NCBI RefSeq assembly: GCF_001028135.1
Contig: NZ_LDNM01000008.1
Span: 1 to 64,000 of the forward strand
From: Xenorhabdus griffiniae
GTDB taxonomy: Bacteria; Pseudomonadota; Gammaproteobacteria; Enterobacterales; Enterobacteriaceae
Length of the DNA: 64,000 nucleotides
Direction of reading: 5' to 3'
Below, piece by piece: positions 17,885 through 27,198 of the stretch. The stretch's first letter is position 1. Every line of letters starts with the position of its first letter. The notes under the pieces are model-generated. The model ran no database searches and was not told the origin of the DNA. It was given only the letters and a program-made list of their open reading frames with translations. The position numbers and the translations under genes are program-made.

Positions 17885-18676
17885 ATGATGTTAGTGATCC
17901 CTGAACTTGCGATTGGGGCGATTGTAGGTTTGATTATCAGTACTACCGGTGTTGGTGGTGGGGTGATAGTTTTGCCGATCCTGACCTATTTTTTTGGATT
18001 AGATGTATTAGCGTCTGTCGCTACGGCTAACTTTCTTTCCATGTTGATGAAAATATCATCTTCTTATATGCACTTTCGCATGGGAAATATTCCCTTACGC
18101 CAATCTTTGATTATTCTGCTGATCATGATACCCGGTACGGTATTGGCCAGTTATGGCGTCACAATGCTGAGTCATTTAAGCCATAATCGGGTACAACTTG
18201 AATGGGAAATTAATTTACTGGTTTTGTTGGCTATCTTGTTTTCCCTTTATCTTTTTTACCGCCGAATACGTCAGCCACAGTTACACAGGAACCAAACGCA
18301 ACCACAATTACAATCTGGGGTGATTAAGCCTTTCTTGCTGCCTGGTACGGGAGCTGGATTGGTGCTTGGGGCGACAGGAGTGGGTGGTGGCATAGTGGTA
18401 TTGCCACTGTTGTTACGCTATGGGCAAATGCCTATTAAACAAGCGGTTGGTGTTTCTCTTTTTATCACAATGATGTTATCGGGTTCATCTGCTTTTGCTT
18501 ATGCCTATGGAGGGCATACGGATTGGAAACTGGCGTTGGCATTGTTTGTTGGTTCTTTGCTGGCTATCCCTTTTGCCAGTTATTTGATAAAGCATTTATC
18601 TGACAGAGCACTACAATATGCCACACTATTCCTGATCTTATGTAGTGCTGTGTTGATGGGTATCCGGTTAGTTTGA
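17885..18676 (+). CDS. TauE/SafE-family permease
   Basis: A 263-residue inner-membrane protein with about eight helices. The two family repeats are visible, each with a glycine-rich start: GLIISTTGVGGGVIVLPIL near residue 16 and LVLGATGVGGGIVVLPLL in the second half. TauE/SafE proteins export or import sulfite, sulfoacetate and related organosulfur anions, but the substrate cannot be told from sequence. No sulfur-metabolism gene is adjacent. Confidence 0.88.
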   Translation: MMLVIPELAIGAIVGLIISTTGVGGGVIVLPILTYFFGLDVLASVATANFLSMLMKISSSYMHFRMGNIPLRQSLIILLIMIPGTVLASYGVTMLSHLSHNRVQLEWEINLLVLLAILFSLYLFYRRIRQPQLHRNQTQPQLQSGVIKPFLLPGTGAGLVLGATGVGGGIVVLPLLLRYGQMPIKQAVGVSLFITMMLSGSSAFAYAYGGHTDWKLALALFVGSLLAIPFASYLIKHLSDRALQYATLFLILCSAVLMGIRLV

Positions 18677-18741
18677 TAGAAATTCTTGTGACTATTGAGG
18701 CAGAGAGATAATCTCAATAGTCAAAGAATAAATTAATAATA

Positions 18742-19692
18742 TCAGTAAGTTGTTTCACCAATATTTTTCAGGGCATCAATCACTAATTGCCAGAATTTGG
18801 CGTGATCTAATTTGACAGCAACTTGCGTATGGCAATCTTCAGGTGGTGGAAAACGGAAATCAGCAACTGTCATTCCTGTGGTTAAGTTTCCCATCAGTTC
18901 GATATTAACGGGGACTTTTTGGGTCGTCATAACATCAGGATCGATCACATAGGCTACAGCACAGGGATCATGCACAGGAGGATAGCCAAATCCCTGATGC
19001 TCACGGTATCTGTCACCATAAAATTTCAGTGCATCCAAAACGAATTGAGCGGAACGTGTCTTAATCCGGGCGATTGCCTCGATAATTTCAGGTGTTGCTT
19101 GCGCTTGATGAGTGAGATCTAAACCGACCATCGTCAGCGGCCATTTTTCATTAAAAACAATGTGTGCGGCTTCTGGATCGATCACGATATTGAATTCTGC
19201 AACTGCGCTTCTGTTTCCTTTATGATAGCCCCCTCCCATTAATACCACTTCTTTTACACGCTCAACAATTTGTGGTGCTTTGCGTACAGCCATAGCGATA
19301 TTCGTCAAACCCGCAGTGGGCACCAAAGTGACACTCTTGGGTGGGTTTTCCATAATCACATCAATAATGAGATCAACTGCGTGGCGCGCATCCAGTTTCA
19401 TATTAGGTTCAGGAAGAATAGGGCCATCCAGACCCGTTTCACCATGAATGTCTGGCGCGGTATTGATCTCCCGAACCAGTGGACGGTGGCAACCTGCTGC
19501 GAAAGGAACGTTATGAATATTAGCGATGCGTGCAACGCAAAGCGCATTGCGGGTGACTTTATTCAGGGTTTGATTACCAACAACTGTCGTGACAGCCAAC
19601 AATTCAATATTGGGGTTGCCGTGGGCAAGCAGGAGAGCAATGGCATCATCATGCCCGGGATCGCAGTCAAGGATCATTTTCTTGGGTAGCAT
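18742..19692 (-). CDS. Nucleoside hydrolase (IUNH family)
   Basis: A 316-residue enzyme expected to split nucleosides into base and ribose in the cytoplasm. The calcium-binding signature DCDPGHDDA is at the N-terminus, with GNQTLNKV, EFNIVIDPEA and PPVHDPCAVAYV further on. It resembles E. coli RihA/RihB in length and motifs; specificity was not resolved. The start at 19692 follows AAGGA at a usual distance; the frame is open 13 codons further. rihC is missing from its E. coli place between dapB and ispH in this window. Confidence 0.9.
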   Translation of the reverse strand: MLPKKMILDCDPGHDDAIALLLAHGNPNIELLAVTTVVGNQTLNKVTRNALCVARIANIHNVPFAAGCHRPLVREINTAPDIHGETGLDGPILPEPNMKLDARHAVDLIIDVIMENPPKSVTLVPTAGLTNIAMAVRKAPQIVERVKEVVLMGGGYHKGNRSAVAEFNIVIDPEAAHIVFNEKWPLTMVGLDLTHQAQATPEIIEAIARIKTRSAQFVLDALKFYGDRYREHQGFGYPPVHDPCAVAYVIDPDVMTTQKVPVNIELMGNLTTGMTVADFRFPPPEDCHTQVAVKLDHAKFWQLVIDALKNIGETTY

Positions 19693-20107
19693 ATTTATTC
19701 CTTTACAGTGGTTATGACCTTCATTTCTCAAGTTGCTGTTTTGTCGGCTGCAACTCGAAACCTATTAAGTACATATGTAAATATTTACGTTCAGAATAAT
19801 TTACTAACAGAAAAAATTCCTTCCAACCCCATCACAAAATGAAAACGCAAAAGATGCAATCTGTTAACAATCGTTTTAATAATTGTGATTTAATTAACAT
19901 GAAAACAACAAAGGGTTTGAGCATTTCAGGTACATATGATTCATATGCATACCAGACATGAAATGCATGGATGTTTATTTTTATTAATTTATTAATATTT
20001 TGTTATTTATTGTTTTGTTAATACACCTGAACAACTAATGTTCAAAAAATGTAATAAGCACCCCTGATAAAAGGAGTAGCAAGGTTACACCATCAGGGGA
20101 TAAACAG
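19693..20107. other. AT-rich gap ahead of the amine-oxidase cluster
   Basis: No gene is seen. It holds an AAGTTGC/GCTGCAACTC inverted repeat at 19730-19756, several CATATG-type palindromes, and a hairpin at 20061-20099. The very AT-rich part near 19970-20040 is a likely promoter site for the genes to the right, but no element can be named with confidence. Confidence 0.5.
20061..20099 (+). promoter_or_regulatory. Hairpin covering a Shine-Dalgarno sequence
   Basis: CCCCTGAT (20061-20068) pairs perfectly with ATCAGGGG (20092-20099). The right arm contains the AGGGG that would serve an ATG at 20108, and the 23-base loop carries another AGGAG without a start codon. The structure could mask translation of the operon; this is inference from pairing alone. 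Confidence 0.45.
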
Positions 20108-20125
20108 ATGCTCATGGGGTATAAC

Positions 20126-21427
20126 ATGAATAATAAACTTGATTCATTAACATACTATACGGTGACGAAAAAATATGATCTTCGTTTTCCGATGTTGACA
20201 GAAGATCTGGATGTTGATGTCGTTATCATTGGCGGCGGTTTTTCCGGTATCAATACCGCATTAGAGCTGGCAGAAAAAGGCATCACCAATATTGCTATTT
20301 TGGAAGGCCGGACGTTGGGATATGGCGGTACAGGCCGTAATGGTGGACAAGTGATGACGGGTATTGGTCATGATTTGGATAAGATCAAACGCCATGTGGG
20401 TAAAAAAGGCCTGGAAACTATATTTAAAATCAGTAGCTTGGGGGCTGAAATTATTCGTGATCGAATTGCCAAATATGATATTCAGGCTGATTTCTGTCAA
20501 GGTTATGCCTATCTTGGCTGGAATTCTCGACATGATAAAACCCTGCATAGTTGGTTACAGGAATTTCGTTCGGCTTCCCCTGAGAAAGAAATTGAGCTTT
20601 ATACGGGGGCAGATGTTAAAAAAGTCATTGGCTCAGACCGTTATACCAGTGCACTAAAACATATGGGGGGTGGGCATGTGCACTCACTCAATTTGCTGCT
20701 GGGAGAAGCCAAAGCGGTCACTGAACATGGCGTCAAAATTTTCGAAAACAGTCAGGTTGTGAGCGTACAGTATGGTCCCAGGGTCACAGTACGTACAGTA
20801 ACAGGATCGGTTCGTGCCAATAAGATGCTGTGGGCATGTAATGCCTTTTTGGATGGACTCGAACCGACTATTTATAGAAAAACAATCAATACTTATGCTT
20901 TTCAATTGATGACAGAAGAATTGTCGGACGATTTGATTGAAAGGATCAGCCCAATTCGTGGGGCATACAGTGATATTAGTCCGGTCATTGATTACTACCG
21001 TGTTACCAAAGAAAATCGCCTGTTATATGGCAGCGCGACACACTTTCTTGAATATATCCCTTCCGATTTAAAAGCATGGAATCGCAATTTCATGCTCAAG
21101 ACCTTCCCTTATTTGAAAGATGTGGAGATAGAGCTGGCATGGGGCGGGCCATTATGTTGTAGCGCTAATCTGTTTCCGCAAATGGGTTCTCTGCCTAATC
21201 ATAAAAATGTGTTCTATGTTCAAGGCTATTCGGGATTTGGGGTAACGCCAAGCCACATTATCTGCAAAATTCTGGCTGAGGGGATGAGTGAAGGTTCGGA
21301 GCGTTATTCGCTACTGAGTTCGATTCCCCACCCCGATATTATCGGGAAAGATAAACTGAGAAATGTATTGCTCTCTGTCGGTAAAACCTGGCACCAGGCT
21401 TCAGGTTATTGGAAAGGGCGTCGTTAG
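20126..21427 (+). CDS. FAD-dependent amine oxidoreductase (PuuB-like)
   Basis: A 433-residue DAO-family flavoprotein. The dinucleotide-binding motif IIGGGFSGINTALELAEKG lies near residue 35 and the GGTGRNGGQV segment is typical of the gamma-glutamylputrescine oxidase (PuuB) group. The C-terminal YSGFGVTPSH matches the family GYSGHGV-type motif. Start 20126 is preferred because GGGG lies 6 bases upstream and the N-terminus aligns with PuuB; ATGs at 20108 and 20114 are alternatives. It heads a three-gene cluster with a cupin and an aldehyde dehydrogenase. Likely role is oxidation of an amine or a gamma-glutamyl amine to an aldehyde. Confidence 0.85.
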   Translation: MNNKLDSLTYYTVTKKYDLRFPMLTEDLDVDVVIIGGGFSGINTALELAEKGITNIAILEGRTLGYGGTGRNGGQVMTGIGHDLDKIKRHVGKKGLETIFKISSLGAEIIRDRIAKYDIQADFCQGYAYLGWNSRHDKTLHSWLQEFRSASPEKEIELYTGADVKKVIGSDRYTSALKHMGGGHVHSLNLLLGEAKAVTEHGVKIFENSQVVSVQYGPRVTVRTVTGSVRANKMLWACNAFLDGLEPTIYRKTINTYAFQLMTEELSDDLIERISPIRGAYSDISPVIDYYRVTKENRLLYGSATHFLEYIPSDLKAWNRNFMLKTFPYLKDVEIELAWGGPLCCSANLFPQMGSLPNHKNVFYVQGYSGFGVTPSHIICKILAEGMSEGSERYSLLSSIPHPDIIGKDKLRNVLLSVGKTWHQASGYWKGRR

Positions 21428-21474
21428 TTTTTCTTTTTCCATTTTTGAAACGGTCACAGTTAAAGGTAAAAGTT

Positions 21475-21855
21475 ATGATCAAGCCATTATTATTAGATAA
21501 GGCGCTGCCTGAATTAATGCCCATTGGCAGTGTCACCAATCTTAGTTCTGTTGTGGTGGAAGGTGATCCGCAGGCAAGTGTAGCCATGATCCACGGGGAA
21601 CCATCAGATAATCTGACTTGTGGTATTTTTGCCTGTACCAAGGGTAAATTTAAAATGATCTATCCCTTTGATGAAATGGCAACAGTGCATGAAGGTTCAG
21701 TGAAGCTGACTGATGTCAAAACAGGGGGGATGGTTGAATATCATAAAGGCGATTCGTGGTTTGCGGTAAAAGGGAGTGAAGTATTGTGGGAAATCACCAG
21801 CGAACGTTTCGTCAAACATTATATGGCTTGTATAAACGGGCAATTGCCTGACTAA
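21475..21855 (+). CDS. Cupin-domain protein (DUF861 type)
   Basis: A 126-residue single cupin with the EutQ/DUF861 pattern: GIFACTKGKFKMIYPFDEMA, then VHEGSVKLTD, YHKGDSWFAVKGSEVLWEI. The start at 21475 follows AAAGG. It lies 47 bases after the oxidoreductase gene and 14 bases before the dehydrogenase gene. Such cupins accompany amine-catabolism genes in several proteobacteria; its reaction, if any, is not known. Confidence 0.85.
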   Translation: MIKPLLLDKALPELMPIGSVTNLSSVVVEGDPQASVAMIHGEPSDNLTCGIFACTKGKFKMIYPFDEMATVHEGSVKLTDVKTGGMVEYHKGDSWFAVKGSEVLWEITSERFVKHYMACINGQLPD

Positions 21856-21869
21856 ACGGGGAAAAAGTG

Positions 21870-23363
21870 ATGAGTGAAGTTAAGTTGCTGGAGTCCGTTA
21901 CAACCTTTTTGCAGCGCTCTCATGGTCACTATATTAATGGGGCCTCTGTTCTTGGTCAGGAAAATGAAGCTTTCTCTGTTGTTAACCCGGCTGATGGTGA
22001 AGTGATAGCGACGGTCAATCAAGGAGGCGAGCACGAAGTTAATCAGGCAATGCAGGCGGCATCAGAGGCGTTTCACGGTGTATGGGCACAAACTTCCCCT
22101 ATGGAACGGGGGAATTGCCTGAATCGGCTGGCTGATCTATTACAAAAAAATAGCGAGGAGTTAGCACAACTGGAAAGTTTATGCTCCGGCAAACCGATTC
22201 AATTATCCCGTATGTTGGATGTGGGAGCATCAGCCGATTATTTACGCTATTTTGCCGGATGGTCGACCAAAATCACGGGGGAAACACTGAATGTTTCATT
22301 GCCATCGCTTAAAGGAGAAAAATATTCCGCGTTCACGCGCCGTGAGCCTGTTGGCGTCGTAGTTGGCATTATTCCGTGGAATTTCTCCATCATGATTGCG
22401 ATCTGGAAATTGGGGGCGGCACTGGCGTGTGGTTGTACGATTGTCCTTAAACCCAGTGAATATACTCCTTTAACCATGCTACGAGTGGTTGAACTGGCAA
22501 AAGAAGCGGGAATTCCAGATGGTGTGATCAATATCGTCAATGGTTCAGGTGCTCGCGTGGGTATTTCTCTCATTAATCATCCTCAATGTGCCAAAGTCAC
22601 TTTTACAGGCTCTGTTCCAACAGGAATAAGCGTGGGAAAATTGGCCCTGGAGCAGGGGCTGAAACGCACAACACTGGAGCTTGGCGGCAAAAACGCGGCG
22701 GCTTTTCTGTCTGATATGACAGTTGAAAAGATCGTTGATGGCATATTGGAAGCGGGCTATGTGTATCAAGGGCAGATTTGTGCGGCTGCGGAACGTTTTT
22801 ATATTCCATCCGTTCATATAGATGCTGTTTTGGTATTACTGTCTGAACGCTTATCGGCGATGAAAATTGGCTCTCCCCTTGATGAATCAACGGAAATGGG
22901 ACCTTTGGCAAACAAAGAACATTACGAAAAAATTCTGTCTATGTTTGAAACAGCGCGTCAGGAGGGTAATGAAATCGTCTACGGCGGCTATGCTTTGGAG
23001 GGAGCGGGATTTTTTGTCGCACCAACAGTGATTAAAGCCAAGAGTGTTGAAGACACATTAATGAACGAAGAAACGTTCGGGCCGATCGGCACTTTCCTCA
23101 GTTATGAGGATGAAGAAGAACTGATTACCATGATGAATGCGACGCCATTCGGGTTGTCTGCCAGCCTCTGGACGAATGATATGAGCAAAGCGATGCGTAT
23201 GCTCCCCTGCATTAAAGCGGGCATGCTATGGATTAATATGCATACGTTTCTGGATCCTGCGGTTCCATTTGGTGGGATTAAATCTTCAGGGGTGGGTCGT
23301 GAGTTTGGCAGTGCTTTCATTGAGCATTATACGGAGCTGAAATCAGTCATGATGCGTTATTGA
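21870..23363 (+). CDS. NAD(P)-dependent aldehyde dehydrogenase
   Basis: A 497-residue ALDH-superfamily enzyme. The catalytic glutamate is in LELGGKNAAAFL and the catalytic cysteine in YQGQICAAAERFY; the cofactor-domain segment GIIPWNFSIMIAIWKLG and the EETFGPIGTF motif are present. It resembles aminoaldehyde dehydrogenases (PuuC, gamma-aminobutyraldehyde type). An ATG at 21870 is preferred to the overlapping GTG at 21867. As the last gene of the cluster it probably oxidises the aldehyde made by the flavoprotein. Confidence 0.92.
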   Translation: MSEVKLLESVTTFLQRSHGHYINGASVLGQENEAFSVVNPADGEVIATVNQGGEHEVNQAMQAASEAFHGVWAQTSPMERGNCLNRLADLLQKNSEELAQLESLCSGKPIQLSRMLDVGASADYLRYFAGWSTKITGETLNVSLPSLKGEKYSAFTRREPVGVVVGIIPWNFSIMIAIWKLGAALACGCTIVLKPSEYTPLTMLRVVELAKEAGIPDGVINIVNGSGARVGISLINHPQCAKVTFTGSVPTGISVGKLALEQGLKRTTLELGGKNAAAFLSDMTVEKIVDGILEAGYVYQGQICAAAERFYIPSVHIDAVLVLLSERLSAMKIGSPLDESTEMGPLANKEHYEKILSMFETARQEGNEIVYGGYALEGAGFFVAPTVIKAKSVEDTLMNEETFGPIGTFLSYEDEEELITMMNATPFGLSASLWTNDMSKAMRMLPCIKAGMLWINMHTFLDPAVPFGGIKSSGVGREFGSAFIEHYTELKSVMMRY

Positions 23364-23521
23364 TGGATGTGCCAGTATTAATAATGGAATAGTGAATGAT
23401 TCTCGTGAGCGCTGACAGGCCATTGGTTATCGAAGTGCTCATATTTTTTGCCTTGCTGAAAAAACGCCGTCATCAAAATGTAATTAAATTATCACAAAAA
23501 TGCTGCAATATCTTCAGTTAA

Positions 23522-23539
23522 CTGTCATATGACATATCT
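23522..23539 (+). promoter_or_regulatory. Possible Pho box upstream of phoA
   Basis: CTGTCATATGACATATCT matches the first half of the PhoB site (CTGTCATA) well but the second half poorly. It lies about 60 bases upstream of phoA, the place expected for PhoB control. The match is weak. Confidence 0.4.
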
Positions 23540-23601
23540 ATTATCCGAGCGAATCAACATGATGTTTTTTATCCTATTCATTTAATTGCAAGGAAAATCC
23601 T

Positions 23602-25038
23602 ATGTCGCGTAATGATGAGAAAAGCCTGTTTGTTGTGATGATTGCTGTGTTGATATCAGGAATGACAGTGCCTGTATGGGCTGTCGGCGAGGCAAATCAC
23701 ATTTTGGCGCAACAGCGTGCGGTACAAGGCAATATTACCCAGTTTGGTGGTGCCCGCCGTCTCACCCAAGATCAAACTGAGGCGCTTAAGGCGGCATTGA
23801 GCAACAACAGAGCCAAAAATGTGATCCTGTTTATTGGTGATGGCATGGGGGACTCTGAAATTACCCTTGCCCGTGATTATGCAGAAGGTGCTGGTGGGTT
23901 CTTTAAAGGAATAGATGCCTTGCCGTTCACTGGGCAATATACACACTATTCGTTGGATAAAAAGACGCAGAAACCCAACTATGTGACAGATTCAGCGGCT
24001 TCTGCCACGGCTTGGGCAACCGGCGTAAAAACCTATAATGGGGCGCTGGGGATCGATGTTTTTGGCAATCCTCATCAATCTCTTTTAGCGTTGGCCAAAA
24101 AGAACGGCAAAGCAACGGGAAATATCACCACAGCCGAAATTCAGGATGCAACACCCGCGGCGTTATACGCCCATATTACGAATCGTAAGTGCTACGCCCC
24201 AGAAGAAACCTCGAAGTATTGTGGCACAGAGGCTTTAGAAAATGGGGGTAAAGGCTCTATTAGCGAACAATTACTGGCAGCACGTGCTGATGTAACCTTA
24301 GGCGGTGGCGCAAAATCGTTTACCCAACAATCGCTATCCGGCGTTAATAAAGGAAAGACATTGCAACAACAAGCATTGGAGCAGGGATACCAATGGGTCA
24401 CGGATGCGAAGTCATTGGCGGCTGTCAAAAGTGCTAATCAACAAAAACCTTTGTTAGGCTTATTCAATGATGGAAATTTGGATGTCGCCTGGGAAGGGCC
24501 AAAAGCAGTTTATCACGGTAATATCAATGAAAAGCCGGTGAAATGCGCAGTGAATGCGAAATTAGATCCTAACGCACCTACATTAGAGCAACTGACGGAA
24601 AAAGCGATTGATTTACTGAAAAAGAATAAAAATGGTTTTTTCCTGCAAGTTGAAAGTGCTTCGATTGATAAACAGGATCATAACGCGAACCCTTGTGCCC
24701 AAATTGGTGAAACAGTCGCTTTGGATAAAGCCATACAAGTTGGCCTTAAGTTTGCCAAAGAACAGGGTGATACGCTGGTGATTGTGACGGCTGATCATGC
24801 GCATGCGAGCCAGATCATTGAGCCTGATGTTAAATCACCTGGCTTGACGCGATCGCTGATTACGAAAGATGGCGCCGTTATAACGGTAAATTATGGTAAT
24901 TCGGAAGGGGATAAGCAGGAACACACCGGTACACAGCTACGGGTCGCGGCTTATGGCCCACATGCTGCCAATGTGGTAGGTTTGACTGATCAGACTGATC
25001 TGTTCTTTACCATACGTGATGCAATGAACCTAAAATAA
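23602..25038 (+). CDS. phoA: Alkaline phosphatase PhoA
   Basis: A 478-residue periplasmic phosphomonoesterase (E. coli 471). A signal peptide precedes VGEANHIL. The metal ligand D80 is in IGDGMGDSE and the nucleophile S131 in [14 protein letters not shown]; the distal zinc ligands appear in [10 protein letters not shown] and [10 protein letters not shown]. It hydrolyses organic phosphates during phosphate limitation. AAGGAAAA precedes the ATG. A partial Pho box lies upstream. Confidence 0.96.
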   Translation: MSRNDEKSLFVVMIAVLISGMTVPVWAVGEANHILAQQRAVQGNITQFGGARRLTQDQTEALKAALSNNRAKNVILFIGDGMGDSEITLARDYAEGAGGFFKGIDALPFTGQYTHYSLDKKTQKPNYVTDSAASATAWATGVKTYNGALGIDVFGNPHQSLLALAKKNGKATGNITTAEIQDATPAALYAHITNRKCYAPEETSKYCGTEALENGGKGSISEQLLAARADVTLGGGAKSFTQQSLSGVNKGKTLQQQALEQGYQWVTDAKSLAAVKSANQQKPLLGLFNDGNLDVAWEGPKAVYHGNINEKPVKCAVNAKLDPNAPTLEQLTEKAIDLLKKNKNGFFLQVESASIDKQDHNANPCAQIGETVALDKAIQVGLKFAKEQGDTLVIVTADHAHASQIIEPDVKSPGLTRSLITKDGAVITVNYGNSEGDKQEHTGTQLRVAAYGPHAANVVGLTDQTDLFFTIRDAMNLK

Positions 25039-25049
25039 CATGGTGACAA

Positions 25050-25145
25050 ATGAGGAAGATCCGTCAGTTATCTCGTCAGGAAATCTCTGATGTCTGGAAT
25101 ATTGGCCGTACAAAATTGATTGAAAACTTATATGTCCTGAATTAA
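25050..25145 (+). pseudogene. Truncated GNAT acetyltransferase N-terminus
   Basis: ATG at 25050 opens 31 codons beginning MRKIRQLSRQEISDVWNIGR and containing TKLIENLYVLN, then TAA. This matches the start of full-length GNAT N-acetyltransferases whose N-terminus typically reads IRxxxRxEIxxVWxIDRxELIEN. The rest of the gene is missing; 51 bases later lies a tRNA-Leu gene. It is best read as a remnant left by a deletion or recombination at the tRNA locus. Confidence 0.55.
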
Positions 25146-25196
25146 AAAATCAGGGAGAATTAAGGAATCAATGAGAAGAGAAGAAAAATGTAACAG

Positions 25197-25283
25197 TGGT
25201 GCGAAGGGGGGGACTTGAACCCCCACGTCCGTAAGGACACTAACACCTGAAGCTAGCGCGTCTACCAATTCCGCCACCCTCGC
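25197..25283 (-). tRNA. tRNA-Leu (CAG), copy 1
   Basis: An 87-base class II tRNA read on the minus strand, starting GCGAGGGTGGCGGAATTGG, with anticodon CAG in CTTCAGGTG, a long variable arm GTCC/GGAC and an encoded CCA. It corresponds to the E. coli leuQPV cluster next to rsmC. Confidence 0.97.
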
Positions 25284-25329
25284 AGGTACTGCTATTTATC
25301 TGGTTTGTTTAATCGATAGTTATCTGATT

Positions 25330-25416
25330 TGGTGCGAAGGGGGGGACTTGAACCCCCACGTCCGTAAGAACACTAACACCTGAAGCTAGCGCGTCTACCA
25401 ATTCCGCCACCCTCGC
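25330..25416 (-). tRNA. tRNA-Leu (CAG), copy 2
   Basis: An 87-base near-identical copy 46 bases away. It differs in the variable arm (AGAAC instead of AGGAC on the plus strand), which turns one G-C pair into a G-U pair. Being upstream on the minus strand, it is probably transcribed first in a two-tRNA transcript. Confidence 0.97.
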
Positions 25417-25591
25417 ATATTCAGACACTATCACTTAAACGACTATCACTTAAGCGAATAGCATGGAGGCGCATTCTAGAGATTTTATAGCTGGCGTCAA
25501 TCATTATTTAGGGAGAAAACGTGTGATTGGTGTAAAAATCAGCATGTTGATATGGTTGGCAAGGGCAGAAATGAGATGCCGGAAAATAGAA

Positions 25592-25622
25592 ATTGCCTGC
25601 CCGTTAAATGGAGGCAGGCAAT
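25592..25622 (-). terminator. rsmC terminator
   Basis: Arms ATTGCCTGCC and GGCAGGCAAT with a short loop, followed by a T-rich tract on the minus strand, just beyond the rsmC stop. Confidence 0.8.
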
Positions 25623-25645
25623 ACAGGATGCGTTTGCTACCCAAA

Positions 25646-26659
25646 TTATTTCTTAGTTGCTTGATATACTTTGAATTTACCTGTTTGCGCAATAACTTCA
25701 TGGCTGCCAAAGACATTATCCAGCAGATTAGGATAAGGCAAGAAAGCGTTTGCAACGATCCGCAATTTACCGCCGTATTTCAGATAATTGGGTGCCATAC
25801 GGATCATATCTTCAGCTGCCGTCAGGTTGGTTTTCAGGCCATCATGGAAGGGGGGATTAGAAATAATCCAGTCGAATTTTTCTTCAATGGCAGAATACAC
25901 ATTACTTGTGATCACATTGCCTTTCAGTTTATTAGCTTGCAGTGTCGCCTTACTGGAGATGATAGCAGCGGCATTGACATCGCTCAGTGTCAGGGACAAA
26001 TCCGGGTTCTTTTTACCCAACACGGCTGCCAATACCCCAGCACCACAAGCCATATCCAACAGACTGCCAGAAATAGGGGCATCGAAAGTAGAAAGCAGCA
26101 GACGACTGCCGATATCCAAATCATCCTGGCTAAATACGCCGGGCAGTGTATTGACGGCGACATCTTCCACTTGATAGCTGTTCCACCAATTATTTTGGTC
26201 GAATTGCACCTGGTTTTTCAATTGGCCGTAAAACAGGCTGCAACGGCGGGCTGTATCGATTTTTTGGAAAGTAGCGATGCTTTCCATTAGCTTATCAACA
26301 CTGCGCACACCACTACGGTTCTCCCCTACAATAAAGATATCAGTATCGGGGGACAGGATGGAAAACAGATTGCGGAGTTGAAAACGCGCTTCCTGTTTGC
26401 TTTTTGGCCAGTAATAAATCAACGTATCACATTCTCTGATAAATTCGCTGTCTGCTACAAGGCCGAACCAGGCGTTATCACCAAGCTGGCGGATCAGGGA
26501 TTGCCAGTGGTGATATTGGTTAGTATGCACACGCACACTTGCCGCTTCGATTTCCGTTGCCAGGTTATCCTGAAGATCACCGGCAAAAAGCAGATGATGG
26601 GAGCGAAATTGCTCATGATGGCGCAGGATAACTTCGCTGGCCGGGGTTAATACTGACAT
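25646..26659 (-). CDS. rsmC: 16S rRNA (guanine-1207-N2)-methyltransferase RsmC
   Basis: A 337-residue SAM-dependent methyltransferase acting on G1207 of 16S rRNA in the 30S subunit. The C-terminal domain carries the SAM-binding [15 protein letters not shown] and the catalytic SNPPFHDG motif; the N-terminal half is the degenerate methyltransferase-like domain of this family. It is divergent from holD and beside tRNA-Leu genes, as in E. coli. Confidence 0.95.
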   Translation of the reverse strand: MSVLTPASEVILRHHEQFRSHHLLFAGDLQDNLATEIEAASVRVHTNQYHHWQSLIRQLGDNAWFGLVADSEFIRECDTLIYYWPKSKQEARFQLRNLFSILSPDTDIFIVGENRSGVRSVDKLMESIATFQKIDTARRCSLFYGQLKNQVQFDQNNWWNSYQVEDVAVNTLPGVFSQDDLDIGSRLLLSTFDAPISGSLLDMACGAGVLAAVLGKKNPDLSLTLSDVNAAAIISSKATLQANKLKGNVITSNVYSAIEEKFDWIISNPPFHDGLKTNLTAAEDMIRMAPNYLKYGGKLRIVANAFLPYPNLLDNVFGSHEVIAQTGKFKVYQATKK

Positions 26660-26787
26660 CTATGTATAGCTCCTTATAAACTTTATCTGAATATCAGTGG
26701 GCGGTACTGACAGGCCGATTGGCGCAGAGTTAAACCCTCTGATAATATATTACCTGTTATTTTTTATGGCAGATGGAATAAAACACG

Positions 26788-27198
26788 ATGACAAAGCGTG
26801 ACAGATTACTCTCCCGGTTGGGGATCACCCAATGGGTTTTGCGTAGCCCAATGGCTTTGCAAGGTGAATTATCTGTCCTCATCCCTGATTCAACCCGTCT
26901 ATTGATCATCAGTCATGATCACATTGACTTAAGTCATTCATTGTTTGCTGATATTTTCACAGCCATGGGGATCGATGCCTCATCGGTATATTGCATCATG
27001 ACCAAAGATGTTGAGCTACTTTCGGAATCAATCCACTGCCCAAGTTGGCTGTTGGGGGTTGATATTACCTTACCAGTACAAGGGATTTCTTTGAGAAGCC
27101 CAGCATTAAATGACTTATCTCTTGATGGGAATGCAAAACGTGCTCTTTGGCAACAAATTTACCATTATGAAGAATATTTCTCTATTAACTCCCGTTGA
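26788..27198 (+). CDS. holD: DNA polymerase III psi subunit HolD
   Basis: A 136-residue protein (E. coli 137) that links the clamp loader to single-strand binding protein through chi. The N-terminus MTKRDRLLSRLGITQWVLRSP fits the segment known to contact the clamp loader, followed by ALQGELSVLIPDSTRLLI. Its 3' end overlaps the start of rimI by 32 bases in another frame, also the E. coli arrangement. Confidence 0.93.
   Translation: MTKRDRLLSRLGITQWVLRSPMALQGELSVLIPDSTRLLIISHDHIDLSHSLFADIFTAMGIDASSVYCIMTKDVELLSESIHCPSWLLGVDITLPVQGISLRSPALNDLSLDGNAKRALWQQIYHYEEYFSINSR

Noticed and set aside
16985..18700. A restriction endonuclease or methyltransferase partnering the C-type regulator
   Set aside because: Searched by eye for a methyltransferase motif (DPPY/NPPY or PCQ) in the flanking genes; the neighbours are SugE and a TauE permease, so no R-M partner is in place.
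25463..26290. A 275-codon plus-strand frame over rsmC
   Set aside because: It overlaps rsmC on the other strand over most of its length and has no family features; rsmC is certain.
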